Shown here piece after piece: positions 1-11,049 of a stretch of DNA of 64,000 bases. The translations under genes were made by a program, and so were the position numbers. The stretch is from Amblyomma americanum. Lineage: Eukaryota; Arthropoda; Arachnida; Ixodida; Ixodidae. How positions within the stretch are numbered: position 1 is the first letter of the stretch; the number at the start of each line of letters is the position of its first letter. Where the stretch lies: positions 160,896,189 to 160,960,188 of the forward strand of contig NC_135500.1 of assembly GCF_052857255.1 (NCBI RefSeq). The letters run 5' to 3'. Under the pieces are notes generated by a model, which ran no database searches, was not told where the DNA came from, and saw only the letters and a program-made list of their open reading frames with translations.

Positions 1-2171
1 GTGGTGGGTGCTTGTAGTGAGTGGTCCGGAGAAGGCATCCTGTGGTCGCAGTGGGTGTGCGAAAGGTGCTTCCAACCGCTCCAAACCGTCATTGCCGCTG
101 GGGAAAGAGGGGGGGGGGGGGGGGGGGTACACGGGCACAGAGGCCGCAGCTGTTTCTAGAAGAGCAGTAATATAAGTTCAAGAAGCATAATATAATAAGA
201 ATAAGTGAAGTAACAGCAGGCAAAAAACCAGTAGGGCCGTCGGCATAGAGCGCTCTGTTCGTATGAAACACCGAAAATTTTCAAGACAGCTGAATCAAAA
301 AGCAAGGTGCCCAGTCAGCGTCAGGCATCAATGCCCTCTCACGGTTTACCGTATGCAGAGCTGCGAGTAATAATATAGTGCAATAAATAAAAGAATGAGG
401 TTCCGTTTATGTCGTTAAATGCTTTCATTTCCAGTACGTACAGGCAGCAATACACAAATCCCTTCTCTCGGCTGCTATTGTTGATCGGAAGCACCAGTGT
501 ACTGTATTCTAAGCTTCAGTTTCAATTGTGGCTTCTAGAGCATAGCCTAACTTAAAGGAAACTTTCAAATAATTTACCTAGAAAGATTTTTCAGTTATTT
601 TTAAGACAGCCTTCACTAGAGGAACCACAGCAAGAAGATAAAGCAAGGTGCTGTGGCAGCTAATGACGTAAACCGCATGAGTATGGCCCTGATCTATACA
701 TCATCCTAGCTTGCTTGAAGGTGCAGTGTTTTCAAGCTTTTGGGCGCTGGAATAAAGTGCGACTGAAGATGACGGCAAAGCGATTCACTCCCCAAAAATG
801 AAGAGAGATGGGGGAAGAGGGGACTCCTTTCGTCAGTTTATTTTGTTTCTTCTGTGTTGTGCTACGATTGCAAGGCAGACGACCTTGCGCTGGTCTACAC
901 TGAAACCACCCAAGTACCGAAAGGGCGACATTTTCGGCACCAAAAGCGTTGGTTTCGCTTCATTTATATAGCCTCAAGCTTACTTATTTCAGTTGAGCGA
1001 TGGAGTAGCATAGAAACGACCTCCGCTCTCTGGCAGCAGCTTTTGCCGAATGTCCATTCGTGGAGAAACAGTAGCGAAATTGCCCCTGCTGCCACTTGGT
1101 CATTCTGACCATTCAGGAAGACTGGGTCGCTTTGACATGTGGCGCGCTGAAGGAAAGAATATTTTTGTATTTTGCGCCGTATACAGGGTCCTCGTTGTTT
1201 GAAGGTCTTCAGTGGGAGGTTTCCGGGAAAATCTCAGCAGCTGGACGTGAAGATTTGATCTTGAAGCCTTGTGACAGAAAAATGGAGTCCGGTCGCGAGC
1301 TTTAGAAACAAAACATTGGGAGGGGGGTCAACCGCCTTGCGTCTACTTTACCGGAGCTGCAATACGAATATATCTTGTATCTGATATTGACAGTATCACT
1401 GCCAAGTTGAAGTCTCTTCTTGATTTCCGAATGGGTCTTAATCTATGGAGACTTCACTGCAGATGCCTTCGAGGCCGGTGCTGTTTTAGACATGCTTATT
1501 AAGTTTATTTTCCTTGTGAGTCAAAACGCGACACTTGGCCTGCTGTGGGAAATCGAAAATATAAAAAAATGAACACACTTAACAAATTTTGCGCGCATCC
1601 ATACAGAGTAGTTTCCCGGCAGTGTAGTTGGTGGTTAGCGGCGTCCTGTCGTTCTCCGTGAAAACTATGGGCTGCAATCCTGTCCGGTAATTGTCACCAA
1701 CATCGTATGTAGCACAAAACAAATATATGTATTTAATTTTTCCTGTAGTCGTCTAAGCAACATTAACCGTGTGGTCTATCTAGGGCCCTGTTTAAGTGGG
1801 CTCTCTTGGGTATACAGGGATTCGGAAAAAGAACGGCGTTGTACAGCTGCCCTCTGACTTTATTCCTAGAGGTGAAAAAAACTGTAATTTTGTGCCCCAC
1901 CCCCTTTTTTGAACGAGCTAAAAGACGGTGCTGAGCCAAGCACACATTCTAACAGCACCATGGACTTGCGTAACTGTTTACTTTATTAGAGCTGTTGGTC
2001 GACGAAGTATTTTTTATGTCCAAAACATGCTGATTGAAGTGATTTCTCTTTTTACATAATCGCCGTATAGCAAGCTAAACTCTGCCCCGCATCTGTAAAT
2101 TTCTTTATTCATATGTTATTTTTTCTTTACATCCTGTATCTGCATTAAACCTACTGCTGACTCTCTTGCAG
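1..2171. other. Non-coding stretch upstream of the first recognised Dscam-like exon
   Basis: I find no exon, RNA gene or recognisable mobile element here. The short open frames around 854-1305 have no domain and no splice context. A G homopolymer lies at about 109-127. The last part (about 2100-2171) is pyrimidine-rich and ends in a good splice acceptor (CTCTCTTGCAG), so at least that part is intron. Earlier exons of the receptor gene (immunoglobulin and first FNIII domains) must lie outside the window. Confidence 0.6.
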
Positions 2172-2270
2172 ACCCACCGAGCGCACCATTATTGCGCGTA
2201 GGTGCCACCACAGCGCGATCAATATCTCTCCACTGGGAAAACGAGCAGCTCCAGGACAGCCCCATCATAG
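2172..2270 (+). CDS. Dscam-like exon: first half of the penultimate FNIII domain
   Basis: This is a 99-bp exon between CTCTCTTGCAG and G|GTGAGA, phase 1 in and phase 1 out. It encodes the A-C strands of an FNIII domain: a PPSAP opening, then a SISLHW core tryptophan and a DSPIIG turn. In Dscam proteins the sequence IIGY spans this position, and here the glycine codon is split by the intron (G at 2270, GC at 2474). The split FNIII domain and the perfect phase match with the next exon make this a confident call. The exon before it lies outside the window. Confidence 0.85.
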
Positions 2271-2473
2271 GTGAGATTCATGCATTAAACGGTAGAGTAT
2301 CTTCTCCCTGTATATTGTATTCGCGTTTCCGCACTCTTTTCTGGGCTTTTGCGCCGGAAAATATTTTGTTTTCTTTATAACTTTGTGGCTCTGATAAGGA
2401 GCAGGTTGGCGTACGGAAAAATAAGATCTTAATGACGGCTTTCATTTGATGCCTTGCGTAACCTCGGTTGCAG

Positions 2474-2662
2474 GCTACTCAGTGTACTACAAAGAAGCGG
2501 CTGGAGGCGACTGGCATGAGGTGTCTGTGCCACCTGACCGGCGGGCCTTCACTCTGTCGGACCTGCGTTGCGGCACGGAGTACCTTGTCTACATACGGGC
2601 CGCCAACCGCGCCGGCAGAGGGCCGCAGGGAGAGACGCTGAGCGTGCGGACCAATGGAGGAC
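2474..2662 (+). CDS. Dscam-like exon: second half of the penultimate FNIII domain
   Basis: This is a 189-bp exon between CGGTTGCAG and AC|GTGAGC, phase 1 to 1. It completes the FNIII fold with YSVYYKEAAGGDWHEV, the LSDLRCGTEYLVYIRAANRAG strand region and a final LSVRTNGG. The tyrosine/alanine/asparagine pattern (Y.VYIRAAN.AG) is the usual F-G strand signature of FNIII, and LxCGTxY is typical of Dscam FNIII-5. GC at third codon positions is high compared with the flanking intron. The first tail of the frame continues open past the donor to 2700, which is intron read-through and not coding. Confidence 0.88.
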
Positions 2663-3175
2663 GTGAGCGTCAACATACTACATTCTCAACAAAAATATGA
2701 AAACTGTAAAAAAACACGAAGCAGAAAGGAATTGAACCTGCTTTATTTTTAGAGTTCAGGCTTCGACTGGCAAAGCGCAGTATTACCTAGCTAGCGAACG
2801 AACCCGTGCTCAGGGGTAGGTCCGTTACCGACGTAAAATAGTTCAATAATACAATTAGTTATCCTGACGGAAGCACCCAATAGACAATTTTTTCGGAAGA
2901 AAAATAAACTACTCGAAGCAACAATTTCTTAACCGAGCGCAAGCCTTGTGCTGAGCATTCTACGGCAGTAAAGTTCATATGCCTTTTCTAACCAGCAGTG
3001 TTTTCAGGTGCTCATAATAAAGAAAAGTGCGATGACAACCAACGCTGTGAAACAGAGAATTTTATTGCACTTAAGAAGCGAGGTTCAATCGCGCACACTG
3101 TCTGTAAAGTTGAACTGCAACACCCGATTGGTACAGTACGCTATTAGAACCCAGGAAACGTACGTTTCCCCCCAG
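2663..3175 (+). other. Intron between the two last FNIII exons
   Basis: AT-rich intron of about 510 bp, starting GTGAGC and ending in a pyrimidine run plus CAG (TTTCCCCCCAG). No embedded element recognised. Confidence 0.7.
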
Positions 3176-3493
3176 GCCCCGTGGAACCGGACCCAAGCCG
3201 CTTGTTCGAGGTCAACTCGACGTTCGTGGTTCTGCACCTGGACGCCTGGGAGGGCGGCGGCTGCCCTGTCTTGTACTTTGTGGTCCAGTACCGCCAGGAG
3301 CAGCGTTCCTCCTCCCCTTCATCGCCGACCTCTGAATGGACACTCCACTCGAACAATGTGGTGCCACAGCAGCAGCTCGTGCACTTGGCGGACTTGATTC
3401 CGGGCTCCTGGTACACTCTGCTGATGTCCGCCCACAACGACGCCGGCTCCACAGAAGTCGAGCTCACCTTCGCAACGCTCACCGTGACGGGAG
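3176..3493 (+). CDS. Dscam-like exon: last (membrane-proximal) FNIII domain
   Basis: This 318-bp exon encodes one whole FNIII domain of 106 residues, phase 1 to 1, between CCCCCCAG and GGAG|GTAAAA. It reads as ordinary Dscam FNIII-6 (FNIII-3 in the short sDscams). It has a NSTFVVLHLDAWEGGGCPVL opening, YFVVQYRQE, WTLHSNNVVPQQQ, LADLIPGSWYTL, and the F-G strands MSAHNDAGSTEVE ending FATLTVTGG. A serine/proline-rich insert (SSSPSSPTSE) lies between the C and C' strands. In the animal the domain sits on the outer face of the membrane just before the transmembrane segment, which matches the next exon. I regard this as the strongest single diagnostic exon in the window. Confidence 0.93.
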
Positions 3494-3914
3494 GTAAAAC
3501 CTTTTGTGATGCGAAAGCATTTCTAGGCTATTTCGACGGGGTCGTGTCTTCAAAGCGGGTCATCAAAACGTGTCCGCAGCAGTTGTGACGTTCTCAAAAG
3601 GGGTAGCGCCAAACGATAGTTTTAATCGAAAGACGGGAATGTGAGGCTGATGCCTCCCCCCCACAAGAATTATGTCAAAAGAATAATAGAATGGTTAGTT
3701 AATTAATTACAGCCAAAAATTGTAGACAAAACGTTGAAGCAGTGCGGACGTCGATATAATTAGTGGACGGCAAAATGGCAAAGGATGATAAAATAGTAGA
3801 AAATTGTGCAAAAAGCTGGATAAAAATTTTTAATAAATTGAAAAGTGTTTTGTAAATGAACAGCAATCGATTAAAAAGTTTGAAGTGCTGCAATTAGGCA
3901 TTAAAACAAATTGG

Positions 3915-4510
3915 CTGTGGTTTAGCTCTGGTTAAACCTGGAGTGACACGATAGCTACATATGCCTGGCTATGCTTAGGTTCGGCTTGAAAATGAAGACA
4001 CGTTGGTTTTGCACACATAGTAGTCACGTAGCGGCTTGAACTTTATTCATGTCAAAGTTCTAGCTCTGGTTAAACCTGGGTAAATTCAATCTCTCCCCCT
4101 CTCCCTCTCTCCACTCCCCCGTTCTTTATCTTCGTTCTTCCTCTGGTTAAACTTGGTTAAATTCACTCCCTCCCCTCCGAACCACGTAACCCATCACGTG
4201 ACCAGCCACGTCGCCGCCATGGACCTCAAGGGCGGCCACGCAGCTCAAGGGCGGCCAAGCTGAGGGCTCGAAGTGCTAGCGTAATGAAGCTATCGCTACA
4301 ATATAAGCTAAAGTCAATGGACGTTTGAATAGGCTGGACGGGTATATAGTAAGTGGCCGAGAACGAACCGTGGCGCCAAATTTGAAAACGAATTGTGGCG
4401 CCAAATTTGAAAAATGGGTGATTCAATTGAAAAGAGGATATAATCAGAGTAAAATTGGTTAATTAAGGTGAGTAATTACGGAAATAGGAAAAGCAACCAT
4501 GGCGCCAAAG
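3915..4510. repeat. Short interspersed repeat motifs (TCTGGTTAAAC and TGGCGCCAAA series)
   Basis: The string CTCTGGTTAAAC occurs at about 3924, 4062 and 4140, the last two followed by pyrimidine-rich blocks (CCCCTCTCC type). The word GTGGCGCCAAATTTGAAAA is then tandemly duplicated at about 4370-4412, and a third TGGCGCCAAA lies at about 4499. This looks like a compound, non-coding interspersed repeat. I cannot assign it to a named family. Confidence 0.45.
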
Positions 4511-4942
4511 CTGAAAGGCGACAAGTGAGGAGGAGGCGTCAGTGCTTTCACATTCCTCTAATGCGGGTAGCCGCAGGGATCTCTAATATTTTGCGGGGGG
4601 GGGGGGGGGGGGCTGACCTGTGGCTTCTTAATGAAATATGGGAGAAAAACATGGTGTGGATTGCGCTAATGGACAAAGAACACATTACAGAAGAGATTAC
4701 ATTATTGAGCAGCGCTGTGCTGTCTATTCATGTACGGTCAAGTCCTATGTTTATCCTAATGTGACATACAAGTCGCGAGGCATGTACACATGAAGAAAAT
4801 TCTCCGCACGAAGGTGATGTACAGCTGAATGAGCTTTTCACTCCCACCTTTTGTTCTAGTTAATGCTACGTGATAGAAAACAACGTTTAAAGTTACACAT
4901 GATACTGCCTTCATAAGTAAACTTATAAATATCTATATAGTA

Positions 4943-6280
4943 TACAACATTTGTTCTTAAAGTTTCAGGACTGATTTACGTTCTTCTCTAGAAATAATTC
5001 CCCAAAACAAATGTTGGTGCGTTTGTGTAGCGCCATCTCTTCGCGCTAACCTGAGTTAATTACTGTATTTGGTGAGGCAGCCGCTAGATGGCACATGTAA
5101 AAAATACGTTGTCACTAGTCGTCAGCGCATTCTACGGTGAGCGAATGTGGAGAGAAGGACGTCCACCTCGATCAGCGTGTAAACATAAAATTCCGTGTGA
5201 AGCTTGGCAAGACAGCCACAAAGATGTGTGAGCTCCTTCGTGACACTTACGGCAACGAGACGTTAACGCGGGCGCGAGTTTTCAAGTGGCACAAGAGGTT
5301 CGTTTCGGGGAGAACGTCGGTGGAAGGGGACACAAGGCAGGGCGCCCTTCAACCTCATGGAATGAAAACAACATGATTCGGCTCAAGAAAATCGCACAGC
5401 AAGACCGCACCAATACAGTCCGCATGCTATCAGATGCTCTCGAGATTAGTAAGACAACATGCCACCAAATTTTGCATGAGAACTTGAGGAAACGAAAGCT
5501 GAATGCCAGACTTGTGCCGCACTCCCTCACACAGGACCAGAAGGACACGCCGGCATCAGTGAGCGCTGATTTGCTCTCCGAGGCAGACAAGGATGCTGCA
5601 TTGGTCGACAGCATCATTGCTGAAGACGAAACATGGTGTTTTCGATACGATCCTCACACAAAGAGGCAGAGCGCCGAATGGCGGTCCACAAGCTCTCCGG
5701 CATCGAGAAAGGTGCGGCGACAGAAGACCAAAACAAAGACGATACTGATAGTTTTTTCAATGCTACAGGTGTCGTACACCACGATTTCGTCCCACAAGGG
5801 TAGGCGGTGAATCTGGAGATATGTATCCGTGATCTGCAACACATGCGTGATGCACTGCGATGCCGTCGCCCTGACTTATGAGCATCTGTACAATGGAGCC
5901 TTCTCCATGATAACGCAAGGCCGCACACTGCTCGCAGCTTGACAAAATTTATCGTCAAGCACAGCATTACTGTACCTCCCCATCCGCCATACTCGCCTGA
6001 CCTCTCCCCATGGGATTGTTTCCTGTTTCCTCGTGTGAAGAGAGCCCAAAAGGGTTGCTGGATGGGAAGCGTGGAGGCCTTTCAAGACACCACGACAAAG
6101 GAGCTGACAGCCCTGCGAAAAGAAGCGTTTTTCAACTGTTTCCAATTCCTCAAGAAGCATTGAAAGGAGTGTATAGACTGCAAGGGAGACTATTTTTAAG
6201 GGGTGCTGTACAAATTATTTCAAACTTAAGTGCACTTTTTTAATGGACTCAGTCTGAGAACATTACGGAGAAAGGTTGTA
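4943..6280 (+). mobile_element. Degenerate mariner (Tc1/mariner superfamily) transposon
   Basis: A 1.34-kb element, the normal size for mariner. Ends are imperfect terminal inverted repeats: TACAACATTTGTTCTTAAAG on the left pairs with the complement of the right end, which finishes AAAGGTTGTA at 6280. Identity is clear over about 30 bp with scattered mismatches. The element is bounded by TA dinucleotides (4943-4944 and 6279-6280), the target that mariner duplicates. Inside is a broken transposase (see the pseudogene entry). It sits in an intron of the Dscam-like gene, in the same orientation. The element cannot encode its own transposase, and the divergence of the ends suggests an old copy. 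Confidence 0.85.
5137..6163 (+). pseudogene. Mariner transposase pseudogene
   Basis: The protein would be a DNA-cutting and joining enzyme of about 345 residues. Seen in order: the N-terminal helix-turn-helix (IKFRVKLGKTATKMCELL and RVFKWHKRFVSGR, 5180-5330); a GRPSTS linker and second helix-turn-helix (to about 5520); the first catalytic aspartate in AEDETWCFRYDP (about 5620-5655); the second in LLHDNARPHTA (aspartate codon at 5909-5911); and the third in YSPDLSPWDCFLFP (about 5990-6030). The C-terminus ends at a stop at about 6161. The parts lie in three different frames: 5137-5340, 5286-5760, a short VVHHDF piece with stops at about 5768-5880, then 5900-6163. All three catalytic acidic positions are still readable, yet at least three frameshifts and several stops make it non-functional. 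Confidence 0.88.
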
Positions 6281-6989
6281 CGTTCGCTTAAGTGCGGAGC
6301 AAACAGTACAATGGGTAGTATACACTATAATGTAAACGCTAGGTACCATTGTAGTTAGCTAATTGATGGCGTGTACATTCAATGTCTTGTGGAGGGCATC
6401 ATTCGAAAATGTCAGAGGTGTGCTTTGAAAACACTATGTGCGTAGCACTGTTGAAAAATTCCGTGATCCACATGTATTCAGAGACGAGAAAACCTGCAAT
6501 TGCCGAGCGCTGCATACATAACCTACCTGTAAGATTATTTTTAAAGCACCTCGGCAACGCTACAAAGTATGGCGTTTAGAAACTTGCAAATATGTAGTAA
6601 ACCGTGGCACGCGAACTTGAGGTTCACATGCTTCCCTTTGGCGTTTTCCAACCTTACATTGCTATGTACCAACCTGAATGGCTTTCCTGAGGAAGTTTAA
6701 TGTTATTGGCCACAATTACTGGATTCTATTTCACGAAAAATACGTAGCCTTTGAAGCACAGAAATAGCACCACTCAGCTGGATGCCTGCCCTAGTAAGGA
6801 AACCATTTGTTCAAAATCCTTGTTTGGTCGAGTTGCTCTGGGGTATAACAGCATTTTTGAACAGCGCATTGAGTGATGACTTCGGCTGTAAATTTGTGCT
6901 TTCCTTTCGCACTAAAATCAATTTGTAGTCACTGTACCATTTTTCTGTGTTCTTTCTGGGCAATGCCGAGCTTTTCGCACAGTTTTAAG

Positions 6990-7230
6990 TTCTTTCATTG
7001 AGTGGGCTGTTTTCTTTGTTAGTTACAGAATGGTATTGTGTTAAAACGAGGTTACGCTTATTCTTATTTTACAACTGCTTTTTCATATTGCACTTTGGTA
7101 TTGTATTTTCTGCCCTGCAACAACCTCCCTGAGAGTTTAGCAGTCTTGAAAATAAATAAATTAATTAATAAATAAAGCGTAAATAAGTAAATACATTAAC
7201 TAGTAAATAAATAAAGTTCATTTTCCACGA
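6990..7230 (+). repeat. Probable LINE 3' tail with (AATA)n
   Basis: A segment ending GTCTTGAAAATAAATAAATT and further TAAATA units (7148-7215) resembles the short tandem 3' tails of CR1/Jockey-type LINEs, as does the stronger case at 8950-9000. No reverse transcriptase is readable upstream, so it may be a short 5'-truncated copy or a plain AT-rich microsatellite. Confidence 0.35.
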
Positions 7231-7411
7231 ATTTTACTTGATGTTCTTGATTCCATTATTTTTACCAGAATAACGGGTGCTAATGGGAGTGGTTTGGAAT
7301 CACTACCACTTGAGTGCTGTGCAATACCCAAAATGCCCCTCATAAGTTGACGAGCGAACAATTTGTAAGCTAAAGTTTTTGTTTGCTGCTATTTTTTTTA
7401 TTGGCATGCAG

Positions 7412-7582
7412 ACCTTCCCTCCCGGCAGTACGAGCTGGTGGATCACCAAGTCACTTTCTACAGGCACCTGACTGTGACCGTGCCCATTGTCAGCGCCATC
7501 CTGGTCTTGGTCATAGTCGTCGGCGTCATCTTCGTCCTGCTCCGGAGGCGGAACTATGACCCTAGGCAGCGTTTTAGTGACG
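7412..7582 (+). CDS. Dscam-like exon: transmembrane segment
   Basis: This 171-bp exon (57 codons, phase 1 to 1) follows TTGGCATGCAG and ends GACG|GTACTA. It encodes a short juxtamembrane stretch (LPSRQYELVDHQVTFYRH) and one strongly hydrophobic helix of about 25 residues (about 7468-7542, LTVTVPIVSAILVLVIVVGV and on). A stop-transfer run of arginines (RRRNYDPRQRFSD) follows. The arginines set the orientation with the N-terminus outside and the following exons inside the cell. The split aspartate codon joins exactly to the exon ending at 3493. This matches the single transmembrane exon of Dscam genes. Confidence 0.92.
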
Positions 7583-7879
7583 GTACTACTGGATGCCCCT
7601 TCGACGCATTGTCTTCCTGTTTGCGGTCTCTGCGTAACGAGGAGCTGCTTAGAATAAGAGAAAAAGAATGTAGGACGCTATATTCCCCGTATCTTTTTAG
7701 AGCGGTACAAAGGGAGCCATTATACCTTTCATCTCTCGCGTAGGCGATGCTGCGCTGATGCCTGAAAGTCCTCAAAGTTGACTGTTGCCTGTTGCTTTTA
7801 CAGTTGTGGTCACGTGGTTCCTACCAATGTGATGCCGTTGCACATAGCATGGAGTAAAGCATACCTTCGTTAAAGAAAA

Positions 7880-9001
7880 CAAAGGATTGTGGTTGGTGGT
7901 GAAGTTTCTGACGAAGCTGTTGCTACCTTAGGTGTTTCCCAGGGTCGCGTTTGGGGCCGCTCTTATTTCTAATATTCGTAAAGACATTTTTTCAGGGATA
8001 TAATCTTCTTAGAAATTATTTGCTAATGTGTTTTATACCGAACTTTTATCAATACTGTTGACTGTGGTTCCTTACAATGTTACCTAGAGAGGTTTGCTGA
8101 CTGGTGCGGAAAATGCGGCATGAGTATAAATCTGCAGAAAAGTGTCGGCATTTACTTTTATAAAAAAACTCACCCGTTAATTTCTCTACGCCCTTTGTAC
8201 AGCAAATTTATTGTCCGTCACTGAATAGAAATATCTTGAGGTTTCTATATCCAGCTAACTGTCTGGGCACCGGCATGTTACCTGCGTAACTACAAAAGCA
8301 TGTCGTGTTTTGGGCTTTGTGCGCAGAAAGGTCAGCGGTTCTCTTTTAAAAACTTAAGAATTGCTATTTCCTACTAACCTTCGGTCTATACAAGAGCACG
8401 CATGTTAAGGTATCAGACCCTAAATGTAAAACATATGGTGATAAATAAGTAAAGATTTAGAATTAACTTTACGTTTTGTTTTCAACTACACCAGGAATTT
8501 AAGTGCGTCATCAGCGAAGAATTCGTTATGATGGGACACACTTCAGAAACGCAGATACCTAATTAGGCCTAAATTCTTTCACAACATTTTTCGTTTTAAA
8601 ACCGGTATTGATCGCCATCAATATTTGTTTCAATCGGACTATATTTAGCCGAAAAGGGACGACACTTTCAATGTAAAAGAAATAAAACGCAGAACAGATT
8701 TACTAAAAACGGTCATTTTTTATCGAAAACAAGAAACAAGTGGAATAAGTTGTCCTAAGAATTCGTGTCTACAATGGTGAACGAAGACATTGCCGTATTG
8801 CTCTGATATTTATTATCTTGTTTGATTGCTTGAAATTATGCTTCATTTGCATTGTCTGCATTGTGTTCTTGTACCGGCGACTTTATTGTCCTGCGTAGGT
8901 ATTATTTCTCCCACACCCACTTTAATGCCAATTCGCTCTGTGGGTGAAGCAATAAATAAATAAATAAATAGGCAAGAACAAATAAATAAATAAACAAATA
9001 G
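7880..9001 (+). mobile_element. CR1/Jockey-like LINE remnant (reverse transcriptase C-terminal part and 3' tail)
   Basis: Reading across frames, 7931-7980 gives GVSQGRVWGPLLFLIF, the conserved block B of non-LTR reverse transcriptases (usually GVPQGSVLGPLLF). At about 8072-8160 the frame gives LERFADWCGKCGMSINLQKS, the stretch just after the catalytic YADD. The YADD box itself is lost between them. Further degraded thumb and C-terminal sequence runs to about 8560. The 3' end is a run of AATAAATA units (about 8950-9001), the short tandem tail seen in CR1/L2-like elements. It is an old 5'-truncated copy with many stops, within a Dscam-like intron and in the same orientation. Confidence 0.65.
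8950..9001 (+). repeat. (AAAT)n microsatellite, LINE tail
   Basis: Twelve or so imperfect AAAT/AATA units that end the LINE remnant. Confidence 0.8.
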
Positions 9002-10059
9002 CCTAATAGAAGAAAAAGCATTTTCAAGTGTATTCAGGAGTGCTTGCTTTACAAAATCTGTCATACAAATGGAAATGTGAGTCAGGGAAGACTAGTCGAT
9101 TGCACCTAGGGAGCTCTCATCAGCGCTTTCTTTTTGCACAAAAAACCTTGCATAGTAAGCTGAAGATACAGTTCACTGATTTCATCCCCCCTCTGTACAT
9201 CCCCAGCAGCGCAAAGCCTAACAATGCAATGCCGAAAAACGCTAAGTGAACAAAGGAGGGGGTGGGGGGGGGGTGGGGAGGGGGGGGCTGAAGGTGCCTT
9301 CTAAAGTTTCGACGCAAGGAGTTGTCTTCGTCTAGAGAACAGAAGACTAGAAACTAAAACCAACTGCTTCTTTTCAATCATATAGCTTAATTTCCCCCCC
9401 TTGGCACTGGGTCGCGATAGCTGGAAATGTAATGAAAACTAGAAATACAGCTCTGCCAGTGAAACAAAAAATCCAAAAAATGTCTGGCGGTGTAGCCTAA
9501 GCACGAGATATTTTGCGATAGCACACAAAGTTTTTTTCAAGCGGACACAACCGCCACGTACCTGAAAGCGCGACTGAGGTACCCACTGACCCAGGTAGCC
9601 ATTTAGGCGCCTCTTGACTTTTTCATCATCAATGCAAATTTACGAAATGTACGCAGGAGACCTAAGCTCCAGTGCCGCGTTTCTGCAGCAGTGTTGCCGA
9701 CGCCAATGCTTATGCTTTATTTATTTATGGTTTACCCAATGTCACCCTCCGGGTCAAGCTGCAAAAAAAAAAAACCCCGGCGAGCAGGTTTTGAGATCGT
9801 GAATTAGTGCTTTCTGAGTAAAATCTCCGGGTGAAGAGCAATCAGGCAATGAGGCTTTGTTAATAGGGACCTGTGGCCGGACGCAGTGCTCAAACTGAAG
9901 CCGCTGTGAACGCCACTGTATACCTCATGACTGGTTCAAACGTAAGCAACGGCGTTTTATGGCAATGCGCATCAACAAGGCGGCGTTAGTTCATTGTAGT
10001 GTTAGACGTAGAGGACCACATATGTTTCATAAACGCACCTCAACCAATTTTTCCCGCAG

Positions 10060-10298
10060 ATATGGTGGTTGCAGAGTGCTGCGATGCCATGAAGGGCGAC
10101 ATGATGCTGGCCGTGTCACGAGACTCGCAGGCCAGGCAACCTGTGTACTACCCGGCACCCTACAACACGCACAGCAGGGGCGGTGGCAGTGTTGGCACGG
10201 GAACCAGCCACTGCCATCAGGGAGCGGACCCTCGGACAGGTGGCAGAGCAGATGACCCCGCGAACCGCACATACGACGTGCCTTATCCCGTCAAGAGA
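10060..10298 (+). CDS. Dscam-like exon: first cytoplasmic exon with YxxP motifs
   Basis: This 239-bp exon goes from phase 1 to phase 0, after TTTTTCCCGCAG and before GTAGGT. It starts MVVAECCDAMKGDMML and holds a glycine/serine-rich middle (GGGSVGTGTSHCHQG). It carries two tyrosine motifs: YYPAPY (codons 10146-10163) and YDVPYP (10272-10289). YDVP is the consensus bound by the Crk SH2 domain when the tyrosine is phosphorylated (known from p130Cas-type proteins). That it is phosphorylated here is inference. The donor was chosen because it lets the next exon join in frame. The open frame continues to 10436 in the intron. Confidence 0.85.
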
Positions 10299-11049
10299 GT
10301 AGGTCAATACACAAGCCCATACTGCACTTTTATTTTCTATTTCTGTTGTTCACACACTGCGTGCACTATTACTCATAGTTCTAGTTCCATCCCATTCACA
10401 TCAAGTACGCTTCAACAAAATGGCAAGCTGGACTAAACGTAGAATCTTAAGTCGAAAAGAAACTTGGAGCTTCGATCTGTAACGCGGTTTTTTCACGTTG
10501 TGTGATTCAGTTTTGCGCGCAACTAATGCTGATAGCGCCACTGTGCCGCTCAGAGAAAATAAGCTGACGAGTCTTTAGTAACCAGGCACCGCAGACGAGC
10601 CGTATAGGTGAAAAGGAATATTCAGTTAATCTTGGTTTCTTATGTCTTCACACGGGGGTATGCGTAGCAAATAGAGAACTGGAAGCCTATTATCTTCTTT
10701 GATAATGTTTTGAAAAGTACACTTTAACACAATAAAAAAATGTTTTCTCCTCTATGCTTACTGGAAGGCACTTAAAGCAAATACATTGATATGCAGTGCA
10801 TAAAATGAGAATCTTTTTTTCTTAAGGCAATGCGAGCCACAAGGTATCGATTACAAATAAATTGGAACAGTGTACCGTTGTTATGCAAGAGTACACCTTG
10901 TTTAATTTTGAATACCATTACAGAACACATACACTCCCACTTTTTTTGTTAGGGTAGCACTTCTTTACATTAAAATGTACTTAGTGACGCTGCGCATCGG
11001 CAAGCTTGCTAAAACCAGTTATATCTCCATTTGCGCTTGTACGTTGCAG
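10299..11049 (+). other. Intron
   Basis: AT-rich intron of about 750 bp. No element or RNA gene recognised. Confidence 0.65.

Larger units (their letters stand above)
3494..7411 (+). other. Intron holding a mariner element and other repeats
   Basis: A 3.9-kb intron with a GTAAAA donor and an acceptor after TTGGCATGCAG. It carries repeated TCTGGTTAAAC and TGGCGCCAAA motifs (about 3.9-4.5 kb), a G run at about 4597-4612, a degenerate mariner (4943-6280) and an A/T-rich LINE-like tail near 7.15 kb. Each is listed separately. About 6290-6980 shows nothing recognisable. Confidence 0.75.
7583..10059 (+). other. Intron holding a CR1/Jockey-like LINE remnant
   Basis: A 2.5-kb intron with donor GTACTA and acceptor after TTTTTCCCGCAG. 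It contains the LINE remnant described next, G-rich low-complexity DNA at about 9255-9290, and nothing recognisable between about 9300 and 10050. Confidence 0.75.

Noticed and set aside
1096..1305. Open frame that might be an upstream Ig or FNIII exon
   Set aside because: No tryptophan/cysteine pattern of Ig or FNIII and no phase 1 splice sites.
5282..5967. Long minus-strand open frames over the mariner
   Set aside because: Shadows of the transposase reading direction. The conserved motifs are on the plus strand.
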